Shown: positions 18,489 to 26,622, counted from the first letter of the stretch. The stretch is 64,000 nucleotides of DNA from Paeniglutamicibacter gangotriensis Lz1y (GCF_000348945.1 NZ_AOCK01000006.1:124001-188000), one strand, 5' to 3'. Notes: a model not told the origin generated them from the letters alone. Program-made: numbers and translations.

Positions 18489-20282
18489 ATGGATCCCATG
18501 GACACACCCGCAAGCATCATCGACAAGGCCCTGGCCGCCATTGGCCAGGTCCTGGGAACGGGCGCCGGGATCACACCCGGTCCCCAGAGCCCCACCGATG
18601 CCTTGCGTCTGCTCGCCGTCCTAGACCTGGCCACCCGCCGGGTGCTCGAGGAGGCAGCAGCATCCAGCGTCGGGTTCCCGGTACGCGCCGCGGCCCTGGC
18701 CCATCTGGCCGAAAGTATTTACCGCACAGGTTCCTACGGGCAGATCCTGGCCGCCGGCGCCTGCGACGCGGCAGAGGTCAACACACTCACCGACCAGCCC
18801 CTGGCCGAACTGAACCAGATCCTGCAAGACCCTGAATCTTTCGCCGCGGGCACCACCAACCTGCCGCTCGAGGTGGTGAGCGGCGCGGATCGCAAACCCT
18901 TGCACCAGGACACCGCCGAATTCCTCAAGAACCAACTGCACCTGGGATATTTCCAGGCCAAACACCGCACCAGTACTCACGACCGACTCATGGTTCATCA
19001 AGGCCCCGACGGTGAAACCCTGCCGCCCAGCTGCCCAACCCTCGGCCGGGCCCTCACCAAGGGCACCGCGGATCCAAAGATGTTGGCCAACGCCGCTGCC
19101 AAACTCGCCACCCTAGAACCAACTCTCGACGCGCAGCCGGATCCCGAGCAGGCCCGAAATGTGCTCGAGGAACAAATCATCCGAACCGCGCACACCGCGG
19201 ACGAGAATGCCGTGGGCAAGCTCATCAAGCAGGCCTCCCTGGCGCTGGAACACGCCAGCGTGGAACGTGATGAAGAGGCCACCGCCCGCCATCTGGGGTT
19301 GCGCTTCCGCGGACACAAATCCACGGGGTATCACTGGGAATTCATCACCGATCTGGAAGGCCACGAGTTTCTCTGCACCGTGGCAGATGACCTGAATAAC
19401 CCGCGCTCAGCCTCCGGCACCATCCCGAACCCCGACACCGCTTCCGACCCCGATGCCGAGGCTGATGCCGCTTCCGACGCTGCTTCAGGTTCCCCGAGCA
19501 CCCAGCCGGCGCTCTTTGCCGACCCGAGAGACGGGGCGCCGATCCCCGCGTGGGCCATCAACCCCGACACCCCGGAAGAGCTGCGCCCGCGCGCCGGATT
19601 TACCGACCTGGCCATCACGCTTCCAGCCTCCAACCCCTACGGGCTTCCCGACGGGGATCAGTACCCCGACGAAACCCGGCAGGAAGCCAACGCTCGACGC
19701 CGTGCCCAACGCCTCTCTCAGGCTCTGTTTGATGCCATGCGCCTGTGGATGGACCCGGCCGCTGCGCCCGCCGCGGACCTGCCGATGAAATCGCGCATCG
19801 AACTGTTGGTGATGATCGACTACGCCGCCCTCACCGGAGCCCTCGACACGGCGGGCTTCACCAGCCACGGTGAATTGATCTCCGCGGCCACCGCCCGACG
19901 CATGGCCTGCAACGGTGGCATCATCCCGGTGGTCATGGGCGGTGATAGTCAGCCGTTGGATCTGGGACGACGCAAACGATTCTTCTCCCGGGCACAAAAA
20001 CTGGCCATCGCCGCCCGCGATCGCGGATGCGCGAACCCCGGCTGTTCAATGCCCGTGCACCGCACTGAAGTCCACCACATCACACCCTTCTCTGAGGGCG
20101 GGATGACCGATGTCAGCGACGGGCTGTTGCTGTGCATTCGCTGCCACACAGCCCTGCACGCCGGGCACTTCAGCATCGTCATTCACCAGGGAATCCCGCA
20201 CGTTGTGCTCCCCAAATCCCGCGATCCACTGCAAAGACCCTTGCGGAACTGGGTCTTCCATCCCGAAGCCGCAGCCGCCTAA
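18489..20282 (+). CDS. DUF222 / HNH endonuclease-domain protein
   Basis: A 597-residue protein with an N-terminal helical DUF222 (13E12-repeat) region over the first 400 residues and a C-terminal HNH nuclease motif: CANPGCSMPVHRTEVHHITPFSEGG then LLLCIRCHTALHAG, supplying zinc Cys pairs and catalytic His. An acidic, low-complexity linker lies around residues 315-350. Such genes are abundant in actinobacteria, sometimes with mobile introns, but their job is unclear. GGGGGAG precedes the ATG. Confidence 0.9.
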   Translation: MDPMDTPASIIDKALAAIGQVLGTGAGITPGPQSPTDALRLLAVLDLATRRVLEEAAASSVGFPVRAAALAHLAESIYRTGSYGQILAAGACDAAEVNTLTDQPLAELNQILQDPESFAAGTTNLPLEVVSGADRKPLHQDTAEFLKNQLHLGYFQAKHRTSTHDRLMVHQGPDGETLPPSCPTLGRALTKGTADPKMLANAAAKLATLEPTLDAQPDPEQARNVLEEQIIRTAHTADENAVGKLIKQASLALEHASVERDEEATARHLGLRFRGHKSTGYHWEFITDLEGHEFLCTVADDLNNPRSASGTIPNPDTASDPDAEADAASDAASGSPSTQPALFADPRDGAPIPAWAINPDTPEELRPRAGFTDLAITLPASNPYGLPDGDQYPDETRQEANARRRAQRLSQALFDAMRLWMDPAAAPAADLPMKSRIELLVMIDYAALTGALDTAGFTSHGELISAATARRMACNGGIIPVVMGGDSQPLDLGRRKRFFSRAQKLAIAARDRGCANPGCSMPVHRTEVHHITPFSEGGMTDVSDGLLLCIRCHTALHAGHFSIVIHQGIPHVVLPKSRDPLQRPLRNWVFHPEAAAA

Positions 20283-20416
20283 CACCACCCACACCGCCCC
20301 ATCCGTATCCTGTGATGCTGCGACCCCCGCTGCCTTGACCGGGCCTGCGCCGAAAAGACGGCATCAGGCGGGTCATATTCCACTCCGGGTTCCCTGTATG
20401 ACTAGGGTTGTGGCTA

Positions 20417-20433
20417 GGCGATCACTGATCGCC
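20417..20433. promoter_or_regulatory. 17-bp perfect palindrome before the CT398-like gene
   Basis: GGCGATCA-C-TGATCGCC is a perfect 8+1+8 palindrome 48 bases upstream of the next start codon, with TATGAC (20397-20402) just before it as a possible -10. It may be an operator. The rest of 20283-20481 shows no gene. Confidence 0.4.
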
Positions 20434-20481
20434 GGAGGCACAGCAGGAATGGCAGCGCCACGGCGCACAGCGGAGGACAGT

Positions 20482-21222
20482 ATGGCAAAGGCAGCACCGG
20501 CGGAACAGATACGGCTCTTGGACGTGGCGGCATTGGATTCTCAGGCCACCAAGATCAACCGTGAGATCACCGAAGCCACCGCCGACGCGCAACTTGCCGC
20601 GGCCAATTCGGCCCTCGAAGAAGCCACCAGCGCCCTGACCGAGGTGCAGGTAGAGGTTGCAGCGGCTGCAGGGGTCCTGAAGGAATCTGAGCGGGCAGTG
20701 GAGAAGGTCGTGGCGCATATTGCCAAGGACCAGTCCCGCATCGACGCAGGCGCCGGCACTCACCAGGACATGATGGCGCTGTCCCATGAAATCGATTCGC
20801 TCACCATCCGGCGCAATGAACTTGAAGACACCGAACTTGAGCACATGACGGAGCTCGAAGAGGTACAGGAGCGGGCCGCCGAGGCACAGGCCCTTGTCGA
20901 TACCCGTATGAGGGAGCAGGCAGCACACTTGGCCCGCCGCGATGCAGCCCTCGCCGCTCTGCGTCAGCAGCTCGCTGAGAACCAAAGCGCACGTGCCACC
21001 CTGGCCGCAACGTTCGACGAAGGGCTGATCACCACCTATGAGCGGTTGCGCACACGCAACGGCATCGGTGCAGCCAGACTGTTCCACGGGGTCTCCGAAG
21101 CCAGTGGCATGGCGCTTGCCGCTGGCGACCTGGGAGAAATCAAGGCGGCTCCGGCCGACGAATTGGTCTTCTGCCCGGACACCGGTGCCATCTTGGTCCG
21201 CAGCGAGGAATGGGGGGCATAA
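20482..21222 (+). CDS. coiled-coil protein of the CT398 / C4 zinc-ribbon family
   Basis: A 246-residue protein. Residues 10-170 form long heptad-rich helices (SALEEATSALTEVQVEVAAAAGVLKESE), matching the antiparallel coiled coil of the CT398/DUF164 family. The C-terminus aligns with the family's C4 zinc ribbon, but three of four Cys are gone: LFHGVSEASGM replaces the first CxxC and VFCPDTGAILVR keeps one Cys, so zinc binding is unlikely. GGAGG precedes ATG 20482. The role is not established. Confidence 0.8.
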   Translation: MAKAAPAEQIRLLDVAALDSQATKINREITEATADAQLAAANSALEEATSALTEVQVEVAAAAGVLKESERAVEKVVAHIAKDQSRIDAGAGTHQDMMALSHEIDSLTIRRNELEDTELEHMTELEEVQERAAEAQALVDTRMREQAAHLARRDAALAALRQQLAENQSARATLAATFDEGLITTYERLRTRNGIGAARLFHGVSEASGMALAAGDLGEIKAAPADELVFCPDTGAILVRSEEWGA

Positions 21223-21719
21223 TCCCCGGTGCTGCTGCCGGCCCCGGTATTTCGCATACTTCAGGGCAAGCCGCACCCACGGGTCGCCTGCACCACACCG
21301 AGATCTGGGTCAGTGACATCGCGATGGCCAGGAGCACGCTCGGCTGGCTGTTCGAAGAACTAGGTTATGCGCCGGGGGAATCATGGAAACACGGAACCAG
21401 CTATGTCGGTGCCCACGACTATCTCGTGCTTGAAGCAGGGCCCGACGTGCTTGAGCGGCCCCACCGACGACGTGCCCCGGGCATCAACCATCTGGCGTTC
21501 CGCGCCGGAGACCGGCGACGGGTTGAGGAGCTCACTCAGGAGGCGTTGCAGCGCGGTTTCACCCTGCTCTTCGCCGAAGCCCACCCCCATGCGGGCGGCC
21601 TTGGGCACTATGCAGCGTACTTGGAGGATCCGGCCGGCATGGAAATAGAATTGGTGGCCGACGATCGCGCCGAACCCACTACCGAGGTCGATGACGCTGG
21701 GTCGCCGCCTGCCGCTTAG
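21210..21719 (+). CDS. VOC (glyoxalase/bleomycin-resistance) superfamily protein
   Basis: A 169-residue single-domain protein: RLHHTEIWVSDIAMARSTLGWLFEELGY begins the first beta-alpha-beta-beta-beta unit (metal His in HHTEI), GINHLAFRAGDRRRVEEL the second, and YLEDPAGMEIELV carries the usual C-terminal metal Glu. Substrate unknown. ATG 21210 overlaps the upstream gene by 13 bases; a start a few codons later is possible. Its stop codon overlaps that of yaaA on the other strand. Confidence 0.85.
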   Translation: MGGIIPGAAAGPGISHTSGQAAPTGRLHHTEIWVSDIAMARSTLGWLFEELGYAPGESWKHGTSYVGAHDYLVLEAGPDVLERPHRRRAPGINHLAFRAGDRRRVEELTQEALQRGFTLLFAEAHPHAGGLGHYAAYLEDPAGMEIELVADDRAEPTTEVDDAGSPPAA

Positions 21720-22504
21720 TTTCCCACGGCCTTAAAGGCGTGGTCCTCGGGCAGGATGATGTTCAACTGATGCGGCTTGCGTCCCGTGCCCGGAACCAGT
21801 TCGGCCTCCCACCGCTCGCTCGCGGCTTCGAGCAATTCCTCCGGCGTTTCCACTTCCACGCCACGGGTGAGCAAGTGCCCGGCGAGCTCGCCTCTAGTGT
21901 GTTTGGCAAAGTGCGAGACAACCTTGCGCACCCCGCCACGGAGTTGGAACACCGAGACGGCCACGGTGTTTTCCGCAGGGGGAGTCCATGCGGCAGCGTA
22001 GGTGCTGGAGCGGCAATCAACCACCAGACCGTCACCGGCGCGTTCATTGAGTACCGGGGTGAGCTTCGGCTTCCACCAGCTGGCCAACTTACCGATCTCG
22101 GGTAACTTCACCGACATTGAGAGCCGGTAGGCGGGAATTCGATCGCCGAAACCCACCGCCCCCCACAACGCCGAAATGACCAGAATGTCGGCATCGGCGC
22201 GCTTTCGCGCGGCAGCATCCAAGCGGTCGTAGCCCAGCGCCTCGAAGAGTACTCCGGTATAAATCGTGTGTGCGGGTGCCGAAGGCTCGGTGTGTAATTC
22301 GATGTTGCGAACCACGTCGGCTACCAGTGACTTGCCCACCGCGAGGACCTTGAGCGCGTCATCGGCCCGTGAGACTTCGGCCAAAGCCGACAGCAGCTGC
22401 TGTCGATGCGGGTTCAGTGCGGGGAACTGCAGATCTTCGGCATCAAAAGGGGCGCCGCTGTCGGCAGGTTTTTTGCCCTCGGAGGGCGGAAGCAAAATAA
22501 GCAC
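21716..22504 (-). CDS. yaaA: peroxide stress protein YaaA
   Basis: A 262-residue UPF0246 protein starting MLILLPPSEGKK, with YTGVLFEALGYDRLD, LVISALWGAVGFGDRIPAYRLSM, VVDCRSSTYAAAW and a KHTRGELAGHLL segment, all family hallmarks. In E. coli YaaA lowers free iron and limits oxidative DNA damage; the protein binds DNA. It converges on the VOC gene with stop codons overlapping by two bases, and lies upstream of rnpB on the opposite strand. Confidence 0.93.
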   Translation of the reverse strand: MLILLPPSEGKKPADSGAPFDAEDLQFPALNPHRQQLLSALAEVSRADDALKVLAVGKSLVADVVRNIELHTEPSAPAHTIYTGVLFEALGYDRLDAAARKRADADILVISALWGAVGFGDRIPAYRLSMSVKLPEIGKLASWWKPKLTPVLNERAGDGLVVDCRSSTYAAAWTPPAENTVAVSVFQLRGGVRKVVSHFAKHTRGELAGHLLTRGVEVETPEELLEAASERWEAELVPGTGRKPHQLNIILPEDHAFKAVGN

Positions 22505-22618
22505 CGGTCCAGCCTAGTCTTCCGGCACCGCGATCCCTGATTCGGCGACAGCAACTTTCCCAAGGGCTCCCTGCAACCACTGGTTACACCCGGTTCATAA
22601 ATGGGACTAGACTTGAAC

Positions 22619-22993
22619 GCTGGACGGGAAGGCCAGACGATCGCGTGCCACGCAAGTGGCCCGAGGAACGTCCGGGCTCCACAGAACAGGGTGGTGGGTA
22701 ACGCCCACTCGGGGAAACCCGCAGGCCAGTGCCACAGAGAATAGACCGCCCGCACTTGTGCGGGTAAGGGTGAAACGGTGGTGTAAGAGACCACCAGCGC
22801 TCCGGGTGACCGGAGCGGCTTGGTAAACCCCACCCGGAGCAAGGTCAGACAGACTACTGGGTTGTTCGCTCAATGTAGTCGGGTGGACCGCTTGAGGGTG
22901 TCGGCAACGACACTCCTAGATAGATGATCGTCACCGCGATTCGGGTAACCGACCGCGACACAAAACCCGGCGTATCGGCCCTCCCGTCCACTC
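22619..22993 (+). ncRNA. rnpB: RNase P RNA (class A)
   Basis: About 375 nt. The 5' TGGACGGGAAGGCC pairs with 3' GGCCCTCCCGTCCA to close P1. Universally conserved parts are visible: GAGGAACGTCCGGGCTCC (CR-I), CACAGAGAATAGACCGCC, GGGTAAGGGTGAAACGGTG, GGTAAACCCCACCCGGAGCAAG and, near the end, the AGATAGATGATCG segment. It provides the catalytic part of tRNA 5'-end maturation. The exact ends are estimated from P1. A terminator follows immediately. Confidence 0.96.
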
Positions 22994-23036
22994 AAAGCCG
23001 CTGCTTCCCTTGCAAACAAAGGGGAGTAGCGGCTTT
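22994..23036 (+). terminator. rnpB terminator / host-prophage boundary region
   Basis: AAAGCCGCTGCTTCCCTT pairs with AAGGGGAGTAGCGGCTTT (one mismatch and a G-U pair), ending in TTTTGTG. It terminates rnpB. Phage genes begin within 1 kb to the right, and no host gene is certain beyond this point, so the attachment core may lie here or in the rnpB 3' end (inference). Confidence 0.8.
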
Positions 23037-23093
23037 TGTGTTGGCCCTGCTTGTGGTCGAATGGGGCCGAAAAAGGGGGTCTGTGGGTTCTAA

Positions 23094-23113
23094 AGTGCCC
23101 CCAGAGTGCCCCC
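23094..23113. repeat. tandem AGTGCCCCC repeats, possible integrase arm sites
   Basis: AGTGCCCCC occurs at 23094-23102 and 23105-23113, an 11-bp period. Short direct repeats close to a prophage end can be arm-type sites for a tyrosine integrase. No partner end is in the window, so this is only suggestive. Confidence 0.35.
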
Positions 23114-23199
23114 GGCTTCAGACCGGGTGCGGACTTTCAGATACGCACGGGGCAAACAGGCGTTCTATCCTGTCGGGGTCGAGTCGTATTCTTGTTCCC

Positions 23200-23490
23200 A
23201 TGGAATCAATCGAGGTGCAATTCAGCGCGGCCGGCCAACCTATGCGGGTGCGCCGGCGGGGCCGCGTGTGGAAGATCGTCGCCGAACCGGTGCGTTGGTT
23301 TGAGCGGTTCAACTGGTGGGAGTCAGAGCTGCGGGCGCCGAAAGGTGAGCCGTTCCGGATCGACTCACAGGTCTGGCAAGTTCAAGTCACCCTCGGCGCC
23401 AGGACCTCCGACATCCTCACCTGGGAGCTCGTGCAGCATCCATCCACCGGTGGCTGGCGGGTCAGAGAAGCGGAACGAGCCGTGGCGTAA
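23200..23490 (+). CDS. DUF6504-like small protein
   Basis: A 96-residue basic protein (MESIEVQFSAAGQPMRVRRRGRVWKI...) with the RFRWRGRLY-like, Trp-rich pattern of DUF6504 proteins: VRWFERFNWWESELRAP and VWQVQVTLGARTSDILTWEL. In host chromosomes such proteins often sit beside imuB/dnaE2, which are not here. TATTCT at 23187-23192 lies seven bases before the ATG and there is no ribosome site, suggesting a leaderless mRNA. Whether it belongs to host or prophage is open. Confidence 0.65.
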   Translation: MESIEVQFSAAGQPMRVRRRGRVWKIVAEPVRWFERFNWWESELRAPKGEPFRIDSQVWQVQVTLGARTSDILTWELVQHPSTGGWRVREAERAVA

Positions 23491-23532
23491 CCATGGGCCG
23501 ATCCCTACGAGCGATCGACTAAGCTCAGCGTC

Positions 23533-23964
23533 ATGAAGAAGTCACTCGCAGTGATTGCTGCTGCCATCCTGATGACCCTTACGGCATGCAGCGGTAGTGC
23601 CAGCGCTGGGCCCAGCTACAAGGCGCCGACCCAGGTGAAGGTGCGATTTGAGGCCTACAAGACCCTCCCGCAATACATCAACGCAAACGAAGCCATGAAG
23701 CGCCGCGAGGGAAAGATATCGATCACGCTAAGCACCCCAACAGGCATCGTTCAGAACGACTACTCTCAGAAGATGGTGAACGGTGCTGGTGATCCCGTGG
23801 TGTTCTACAGCTATAGCGCTGGGTCGCCGGTGTCACTCAGCGTGCAGAATGGGTCGAGCTACGGCAAGGTCACATGCATAATTACTGTCGACGGAGTAAT
23901 TGTCAGCAGGAACGAGTCTTCGTCGGACTATGGGGTGGCCTCGTGCTCAGGAATTGCTCGCTGA
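23533..23964 (+). CDS. MmpS-like lipoprotein
   Basis: A 143-residue secreted protein: signal peptide MKKSLAVIAAAILMTLTAC with lipobox LTAC (lipidated Cys at 19), then a beta-rich domain resembling the MmpS/transport-accessory fold (ISITLSTPTGI, KMVNGAGDPVVFYSYSAGSPVSLSVQN, CIITVDGVIVSRNES). It should be anchored outside the membrane. TAAGCT (23520-23525) is seven bases before the ATG, again a leaderless arrangement. It faces the lysis genes tail-to-tail across a terminator and may be a lysogen-expressed gene. Confidence 0.8.
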   Translation: MKKSLAVIAAAILMTLTACSGSASAGPSYKAPTQVKVRFEAYKTLPQYINANEAMKRREGKISITLSTPTGIVQNDYSQKMVNGAGDPVVFYSYSAGSPVSLSVQNGSSYGKVTCIITVDGVIVSRNESSSDYGVASCSGIAR

Positions 23965-23976
23965 CTTAAACGCAAA

Positions 23977-24009
23977 AAGCCCCCTCGATCCTTTCGGATG
24001 AGGGGGCTT
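23977..24009. terminator. bidirectional terminator ending the phage late operon
   Basis: AAGCCCCCTCGATCC / GGATGAGGGGGCTT with a TTTC loop; leftward it ends in TTTTTG. It lies between the lipoprotein and holin stops and should end both transcripts. Confidence 0.88.
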
Positions 24010-24017
24010 CGTTGTGT

Positions 24018-24437
24018 TTACTGCTCGTAACGCTCATCATCGGCAGTGGTGGGCTCGTGCGCGTCTGGGATAGGGTAGCCCGCGGCGTAGAACTGTGCCG
24101 CCACGGAATCCTCAAGCAGGTCCGGATCCGGTTCCTTCTCAACACCAGTGCCGAAGCCGACCTTCTTGAGCAGGTCGTTGATGCCCGGGATCGCCATGAT
24201 GCGGGTGACGATGGCACCGAGGGCCACGAGTACCGCAGACACGGCCAGCAGTGCCCCGCGTAGGGCCTCCGGGACGATGGGTTCCTGGATGATGGCGTCG
24301 ATGATCAGCGGGCCGAAGCCAACGACGGCGATCAGTGCCGCGACGATGACCGCGGCCGCCGTGCGAAGTGTTGCCTTGCCGGGGTGGGCCAGCTGGGTTG
24401 GTGTGCCAGTTGCGATGTGCTTTGCCATGGGGGTCAC
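24018..24437 (-). CDS. phage holin-like membrane protein
   Basis: Up to 139 residues with two strong membrane spans (TAAAVIVAALIAVVGFGPLIIDAII and LRGALLAVSAVLVALGAIVTRIMAI) and a charged acidic tail. Position directly after the endolysin in the lysis cassette suggests a holin. GTG 24437 overlaps the endolysin stop (GTGA); ATG 24428, three codons on, has GGAAAG well spaced and may be the true start. Confidence 0.75.
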   Translation of the reverse strand: MTPMAKHIATGTPTQLAHPGKATLRTAAAVIVAALIAVVGFGPLIIDAIIQEPIVPEALRGALLAVSAVLVALGAIVTRIMAIPGINDLLKKVGFGTGVEKEPDPDLLEDSVAAQFYAAGYPIPDAHEPTTADDERYEQ

Positions 24438-25294
24438 TTTCCGTTCTGGGTATTTTGGTAGCGCTGAAACGCCTTGATGGTTTCCTTGCCGAACTTCCCA
24501 TCAATCAGCCAACGCTTGGTATCGAGGTGGCCCTTCTTCGCAAGGAAGGACTGCAGGGCCTTGTAGGTGGCCTTGCCTGCCTTGCCGTCGATGACGTACT
24601 TGGACGACGGGTAGTAGCCGAGGCCGCGCAACCACTTCTGCAAGGCGACGATGGTGTAGTAACCGAAGTCCCCATCTACGGCGCGGTTGTAGTGTCCGAC
24701 TGCGCGCATGAGGATCTGGAAGGCCTTCACGGACCCCTTGCCCCAGATGCCGTCCACGGCGACGTCCTTGTAGTCGGTCGGGAACTTGGAGACCGTAGGC
24801 TTCGGTGTTCCGGCAGTCGGCTTCACGTTGCCGGTGACCTTGCCTCGCAGTTCCTTGTCCCACAGTGCGACGGTGTCCGCGACGCCGCGACGTGCTGCAC
24901 CCCAGGAGAACTCGACGTGCAGGTGATCGGTGTGCGGGTTGACTCCCGAGTACCGGTGCCAGCCCTTATTCTCGTAGCCGCCGGAGAAGATCTTACGGTT
25001 GAAGATGATGCACTGGATGCCCAGCTCTGCACTGTTGAGGCGCAGCTGCTCGGCGAACTCGTCATAAGCGGGGATGTCCGATGCCCACTTGAGGCCGAAG
25101 TCCACGGCACGCCACTCGCCATGTAGCGAGTTGGTGCGGCTGGAGCCGCGAACATTGCGGCAGTTGTAGATCCCGGAGTTCTGCGCGCCATGTTCCTTGT
25201 ATGCGGCGAGGAACCATGCCATGGCACCCTGCGCGCCGGATCGCGGGCCGGTAGTGCAAGTTTTTGCGCCGGTATATCCGTTGAAGATCGCCAT
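24434..25294 (-). CDS. phage endolysin (M15-like peptidase with two peptidoglycan-binding domains)
   Basis: A 286-residue lysin. The N-terminal 135 residues look like an M15/VanY-type peptidase: HGEWRAVDFGLKW and HTDHLHVEFSW supply the zinc ligands. The rest holds two PG_binding_1 repeats (VDGIWGKGSVKAFQILMRAVGHY and IDGKFGKETIKAFQRYQ, with a further IDGKAGKATYKALQSFL). It should cleave cell-wall peptides when released by the holin. No signal peptide is seen. Confidence 0.88.
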   Translation of the reverse strand: MAIFNGYTGAKTCTTGPRSGAQGAMAWFLAAYKEHGAQNSGIYNCRNVRGSSRTNSLHGEWRAVDFGLKWASDIPAYDEFAEQLRLNSAELGIQCIIFNRKIFSGGYENKGWHRYSGVNPHTDHLHVEFSWGAARRGVADTVALWDKELRGKVTGNVKPTAGTPKPTVSKFPTDYKDVAVDGIWGKGSVKAFQILMRAVGHYNRAVDGDFGYYTIVALQKWLRGLGYYPSSKYVIDGKAGKATYKALQSFLAKKGHLDTKRWLIDGKFGKETIKAFQRYQNTQNGK

Positions 25295-25296
25295 GG

Positions 25297-25431
25297 TTAC
25301 TTGCCTCCAATTGGTGCGATGCCCTTTGCGGGCTCCACATAGTCGGGGTGCTTCGGGTCGGTGATCGGTTCCGGGTTCGGGTCGTCGTACTTTTCGAGGT
25401 CGATTGCTTCTTGCGGGTCAAGATCAGCCAT
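25297..25431 (-). CDS. small acidic phage protein
   Basis: A 44-residue protein starting MADLDPQEAIDLEKYDDPNP and ending EPAKGIAPIGGK, rich in Asp, Glu and Pro. AAAGGGGA lies nine bases before the ATG, and the stop is three bases before the endolysin start, so it is part of the lysis operon. No family recognised. Confidence 0.65.
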   Translation of the reverse strand: MADLDPQEAIDLEKYDDPNPEPITDPKHPDYVEPAKGIAPIGGK

Positions 25432-25457
25432 GATGATGTTCCCCTTTCGAGGGCATA

Positions 25458-25488
25458 AGAAAAGCCACGCGGCGTGCGTGGCTTAGTT
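25458..25488 (-). terminator. hairpin inside the lysis cassette
   Basis: AAGCCACGC (25462-25470) pairs with GCGTGGCTT (25476-25484); read leftward it ends in TTTTCTT. It separates the two small membrane-protein genes from the endolysin and may reduce lysin expression. Confidence 0.65.
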
Positions 25489-25821
25489 AGTGTTTTCGTT
25501 CGTGGGAGGGTCGGGCGGCCTCTTGTCTCGGTGGCTCCGCTGCTCAGTGAAGATCGTGTACCCGAGCCGCCCAACAGCAATAATCAACACCACATACAAG
25601 GCGATATACACGTAGGGCCGGCCAGCGAACCCCGGAAAGAATGACGACGCCGCCGCCAAAGTAAGGATCGCTGACTGCACACCAAGTAAGCCCATCAGGA
25701 CACGGCCAGCAGGGAACCCCTGCCACCCACCACGGGTGATCCAGTGCCAGCCCAGCATCACCACAAGCGTCTCCAATAAGGCGGTGCCGATCAGGATCCC
25801 CGTCAGTGGTTGAATCGTCAT
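25483..25821 (-). CDS. phage membrane protein with three spans
   Basis: A 112-residue protein with three hydrophobic spans (residues about 8-30, 42-62 and 70-90) and a charged, Pro-rich tail (RSHRDKRPPDPPTNENTN). Its place in the lysis block suggests a role as a second holin or lysis regulator, but this is positional inference. ATG overlaps the previous stop (ATGA). Confidence 0.65.
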   Translation of the reverse strand: MTIQPLTGILIGTALLETLVVMLGWHWITRGGWQGFPAGRVLMGLLGVQSAILTLAAASSFFPGFAGRPYVYIALYVVLIIAVGRLGYTIFTEQRSHRDKRPPDPPTNENTN

Positions 25822-26024
25822 ACTGCGCCCCTTCCCTGGAACGTTCGTGTCAGTGACTCACTAAAATGGTTTCGTGCGTTGATTTTGCGTAGCACGGCGG
25901 ACTGCTCGCGTGCCGCTTCCAAACTTTCCAGTGCTGCCGTGTGCTCTGAGACGGCTTCACGCTTCATCGCTTGGGCTTCTTCCACGTCCACTTGGTGCGG
26001 TAAGAATCGAAGTAGGAACTTCAT
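25818..26024 (-). CDS. small phage coiled-coil protein
   Basis: A 68-residue, mainly helical protein (MKFLLRFLPHQVDVEEAQAMKREAVSEHTAALESLEAAREQSAVLRKINARNHFSES). Such proteins are common beside actinophage lysis genes; function unknown. Both ends use ATGA overlaps. Confidence 0.7.
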   Translation of the reverse strand: MKFLLRFLPHQVDVEEAQAMKREAVSEHTAALESLEAAREQSAVLRKINARNHFSESLTRTFQGRGAV

Positions 26025-26293
26025 CGGGGCTCACCGTCCCGAGCCTCCTGCACCGCACCCATAACCTTGATGACGGACTCCCCAACCATCTGCTGCTTGT
26101 TGATCGTCTGGGCCTGCACCGCGTTGGTTTCCCGCAACGTTTCCGCTGCGTCCTTCCATTCCTTCTTTGCGGTCACCATCACGTCATACATGGAGCGTGG
26201 GATGAGTTTGCCGGTGAGGATCAACCAGATTGCCAGCATGAGCAGCCCGTACGGGGTGAGGCCACCAATCGCGGCCCAAGGGATCTCATCAAT
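26021..26293 (-). CDS. phage protein with one membrane span and coiled coil, probable ATT start
   Basis: With ATT at 26293 as start the protein has 90 residues: IDEIPWAAIGGLTPYGLLMLAIWLILTG forms the N-terminal span, followed by a helical region (TAKKEWKDAAETLRETNAVQAQTINKQQ). The only in-frame ATG (26239) lies inside the span and lacks a ribosome site, while GGAGGTG (26307-26301) is well placed for the ATT, and a stop codon at 26302-26300 precludes a longer frame. The shape resembles a spanin-like or holin-accessory protein; role unproven. Confidence 0.55.
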   Translation of the reverse strand: MDEIPWAAIGGLTPYGLLMLAIWLILTGKLIPRSMYDVMVTAKKEWKDAAETLRETNAVQAQTINKQQMVGESVIKVMGAVQEARDGEPR

Positions 26294-26376
26294 GGCGCAT
26301 CACCTCCGGCCACGCCGGCGGGTTACGTTGGGGCTGATACACGTGTGTAGGCACGAGGCCTCCTAGTGAAATGGAA

Positions 26377-26403
26377 GCGCCCGCCACAGATTGTGACGGG
26401 CGC
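26377..26403. terminator. hairpin between moron start and lysis cassette
   Basis: GCGCCCG-c-CACA / TGTG-a-CGGGCGC with a three-base loop. It lies in the 235-base gap 26294-26528 between divergent genes. It could stop antisense transcription coming leftward from the tail genes; no long T run is present. Confidence 0.45.
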
Positions 26404-26528
26404 GGGGGATTGAGCAATTCCGGCAGATTGTGTCACTGTCGGGGTTTCGTCAAATAGGGGTCTTTGTCTGGGTGCGGTAATCTATCAAAGAGTATTTGTA
26501 AACGACTTTCACTAAGGAGTTCGCTGAC

Positions 26529-26618
26529 GTGGACGCACAGGGCGTAATGCTTTATCTGGGTACGATCGTCGTCACTGTTGGTCTGCTGTGGATACTTCTG
26601 CCAATTTTTGCACTCTAG
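26529..26618 (+). CDS. 29-residue single-span membrane peptide
   Basis: GTG-started frame coding for VDAQGVMLYLGTIVVTVGL followed by LWILLPIFAL, essentially one membrane helix. A perfect AAGGAG lies nine bases upstream, and the stop is four bases before the polymerase start, which itself has no ribosome site. So the peptide is probably translated and coupled to the polymerase. Function unknown; it may stabilise the polymerase or merely deliver ribosomes. Confidence 0.6.
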   Translation: MDAQGVMLYLGTIVVTVGLLWILLPIFAL

Positions 26619-26622
26619 ATTC

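Noticed and set aside
22924-23199. N-terminal extension of the DUF6504-like gene into rnpB
   Set aside because: It would overlap RNase P RNA and its terminator; ATG 23200 fits the family start.
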